A DNA stretch of 64,000 nucleotides from the NCBI RefSeq assembly GCF_900109935.1, contig NZ_FOBV01000008.1:1-64000 (forward strand). The letters run 5' to 3'. Shown piece after piece: positions 62,885-64,000 of this stretch. Below the pieces are notes generated by a model, which saw only the letters and a list, made by a program, of their open reading frames with translations, was not told the DNA's origin and made no database searches. The DNA comes from Chryseobacterium taichungense (lineage in GTDB: Bacteria > Bacteroidota > Bacteroidia > Flavobacteriales > Weeksellaceae). Numbering within the stretch: position 1 is the first letter of the stretch; each line of letters starts with the position of its first letter. A program made the translations under genes and the position numbers.

Positions 62885-63147
62885 AACCTGAGTTCTGGAT
62901 AAGTTTATATAAAAACGCAAAGCTAAACAAAAACATTAATCACAATGTTTTTAAAAATTTAAGATATACAAAGGCGTGAAACTTATTAAAGTAATACAAA
63001 ATTCTTGTATTACTTTAATAAACGAAGTGGCATCGTTTAACTTAAAAGCGTTTCAAAAATTAAATATTTCTTTGTTTCTCTTTGTGATAAAATAATTTTA
63101 ATTTGAAAATAAATTATTTTAAATATCTCTTATCCCGAACTCAGGTT
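62885..63147. mobile_element. Small inverted-repeat element, copy B (with insert)
   Basis: Terminal repeats at 62885-62903 and 63129-63147 match copy A (48749-48908) with one substitution each. Internal sequences match copy A at both sides, but about 90-100 bp of extra sequence (about 62975-63060) lies in the middle. That insert contains CTTGTATTACTTTAATAAA and TTTAACTTAAAA, like the repeat units at 59.3-60.6 kb. No gene is present. Confidence 0.75.
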
Positions 63148-63210
63148 ATTAATAAATAGCTTAATTCCACAAGAAATATAAAGCAAAGTTTTCGTTTTCA
63201 GTTTAATTCT

Positions 63211-63238
63211 TTAAGCAAGCAAAGAGGGCAGATTTCTT
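63211..63238. repeat. 28-mer shared with copy A flank
   Basis: Matches 48719-48746 in inverted orientation at 27 of 28 bases (core AAATCTGCCCTCTTTGCTT). It lies 63 bp outside the right end of copy B and 2 bp outside the left end of copy A, so it is not a fixed part of the element. Confidence 0.75.
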
Positions 63239-63253
63239 CTGCCATCAAGCGGT

Positions 63254-63431
63254 CGTGTATCAAAGTTAGTGATGGCATAATACGAAATCATTAACCTATT
63301 GAAAATCAATAAAAATTAAAAACAAATTAATAGAAAACAAGAGTAGGTATTCCCTACTCTTGTTTATTTTTGTCGATAAAAACATTCCTAAATGATTGAA
63401 GATCATTCCTCGTGTATCAAAGTTAGTGATG
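63254..63431. repeat. 21-bp direct repeat at the start of the IS element
   Basis: CGTGTATCAAAGTTAGTGAT plus G occurs at 63254-63274 and 63411-63431, 157 bp apart. The second copy lies within the first codons of the transposase frame. It may mark the left end of the element or a remnant of an earlier copy. Confidence 0.6.
63335..63365. terminator. Hairpin before the transposase gene
   Basis: AAACAAGAGTAGG / CCTACTCTTGTTT, a 13-bp stem followed by ATTTTTG. It may shield the transposase gene from outside transcription. Confidence 0.75.
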
Positions 63432-64000
63432 CAGGAATATGTACTAACTGCTGTTCTAAAAATATTGTAAAAAACGGAACTACCAAAACCCGCAAACAAC
63501 AATATTTCTGTAAAAACTGCCATAAAAGGTTTATAGAATTTTACAGTTATAAAGCTTATGAGAAGAATATTAATTCCCAAATTATTCAATTAACAAAAGA
63601 GGGATTAGGTTTAAGAAGTATAGCGAGAGTGCTACAAATATCAACAACCACTTTACTTAAAAGAATGGTTTTTATCTCAAATCAGATCTCTACGCCAGAA
63701 ATTCCTTTCCATCAATCCTACGAATTAGATGAAATGAGATTTTATATCGGTAATAAATCAAACCAGATGTGGTTGGCTTATGCCATTAATAAAATAACTA
63801 AGAAAATTGTAAGTTTTCATGTGGGAAAAAGAACTAATAAAACTTTAAAGACAATTATTAAAACTTTAATTAATTCACAAGCAGAAAAGGTATATACAGA
63901 CAAACTTAGAAATTACCAATATTTAATTCCTAAAGAAGTCCATTCAACCCAACGATTCGGAACAAATTCAATTGAAAGAATGAACCTTACCATAAGAACA
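63392..64000 (+). CDS. IS1-family transposase, truncated by the window end
   Basis: 203 residues are visible and the frame is still open at 64000. The ATG at 63392 is the first start after an in-frame stop; a later start would lose the zinc finger. Cys pairs at 17/20 (CTNC) and near 40/43 (FCKNC) form the IS1 zinc finger, followed by a helix-turn-helix (GLGLRSIARVLQISTTTLLK). The DDE site shows YELDEMRFYIGNKSNQMW, KVYTD, and SIERMN. A single frame spans what is InsA plus InsB in classical IS1, so no frameshift is needed. The right end is beyond the window. The complete inverse frame 63296-63589 is a shadow. Confidence 0.88.
   Translation, partial: MIEDHSSCIKVSDAGICTNCCSKNIVKNGTTKTRKQQYFCKNCHKRFIEFYSYKAYEKNINSQIIQLTKEGLGLRSIARVLQISTTTLLKRMVFISNQISTPEIPFHQSYELDEMRFYIGNKSNQMWLAYAINKITKKIVSFHVGKRTNKTLKTIIKTLINSQAEKVYTDKLRNYQYLIPKEVHSTQRFGTNSIERMNLTIRT

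Noticed and set aside
63296..63589. 97-codon frame on the - strand
   Set aside because: Antisense to the IS1 transposase and to the hairpin; the + strand protein has clear zinc-finger and DDE motifs.

Overview
The window looks like chromosomal DNA of a Chryseobacterium-like member of the Bacteroidota (Flavobacteriia, Weeksellaceae). The evidence is AT-rich sequence, promoters of the Bacteroidota type (TTG or TTTG, about 19-20 bases, then TAnnTTTG), a type IX secretion (type B sorting) protein, a GLPGLI protein, a DUF4476 protein, FSA-type transaldolase, and gene-free stretches full of degenerate repeats. Genus-level placement is inferred from protein families; no 16S rRNA is present.

Layout. 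1-560: a 185-bp sequence in three tandem copies. 559-1515: a small exported protein, a pair of inverted hairpins and a promoter with no gene behind it (possible small RNA). 1516-7837 (-): a complete tripartite RND efflux operon led by its TetR repressor, with two probable operators around the repressor promoter. 8020-11931 (+): a 1303-residue secreted T9SS protein. 11963-19561 (-): CvfB-like RNA-binding protein, DUF4476 protein, dihydrolipoyl dehydrogenase, a small Cys-motif protein, a glycosyltransferase and RecQ. 19700-21677 (+): arabinose-5-phosphate isomerase and TatC. 21678-23087: repeats, a 17-bp hairpin and a gene scrap. 23088-26690 (+): two secreted metallopeptidases (M1 and M61). 27285-30619 (-): orphan histidine kinase, PBP4 and peptidase E. 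30804-32645 (+): TPR protein and transaldolase. 32711-36491 (-): acetyltransferase, then GLPGLI, M56/BlaR1-like peptidase and BlaI-like repressor with promoter and dyad operator. 36768-38955: ribose-5-phosphate isomerase and small unknown proteins. 39427-39719 (-): three initiator tRNA genes in a row. 39820-42559 (+): Sua5/YrdC, YaaA, PrmC and a DUF4180 protein. 42639-48299 (-): parE, a small membrane protein, parC and a rhomboid protease in one operon. 49051-56872: methionine aminotransferase, SDR/AraC pair, calcium-repeat lipoprotein, YchF, ferritin and an SDR/HxlR divergent pair. 57324-62496 (-): family-10-like glycosidase, a 1.7-kb repeat field and BipA/TypA. 62885-64000: a second copy of a small inverted-repeat element and an IS1-family transposase cut by the window end.

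How it works together. Most genes are core housekeeping (tRNA modification and initiation, release-factor methylation, DNA topology, LPS sugar, pentose phosphates). Several carry their own regulators: TetR for efflux, BlaI for the M56 peptidase, AraC and HxlR for the two SDR enzymes. The unusual content is mostly in the non-coding DNA: a 160-bp inverted-repeat element in two copies, one carrying a nested piece of the repeat field at 59.3-60.6 kb; three long near-perfect hairpins with three-base loops; and the orphan promoter at 1301-1331. I see no CRISPR array, toxin-antitoxin pair, phage or obvious defence island. I did not find a complete, clearly new multi-gene system; the best leads are the mobile-element-like repeats, the possible small RNA and the M56/BlaI/GLPGLI locus.
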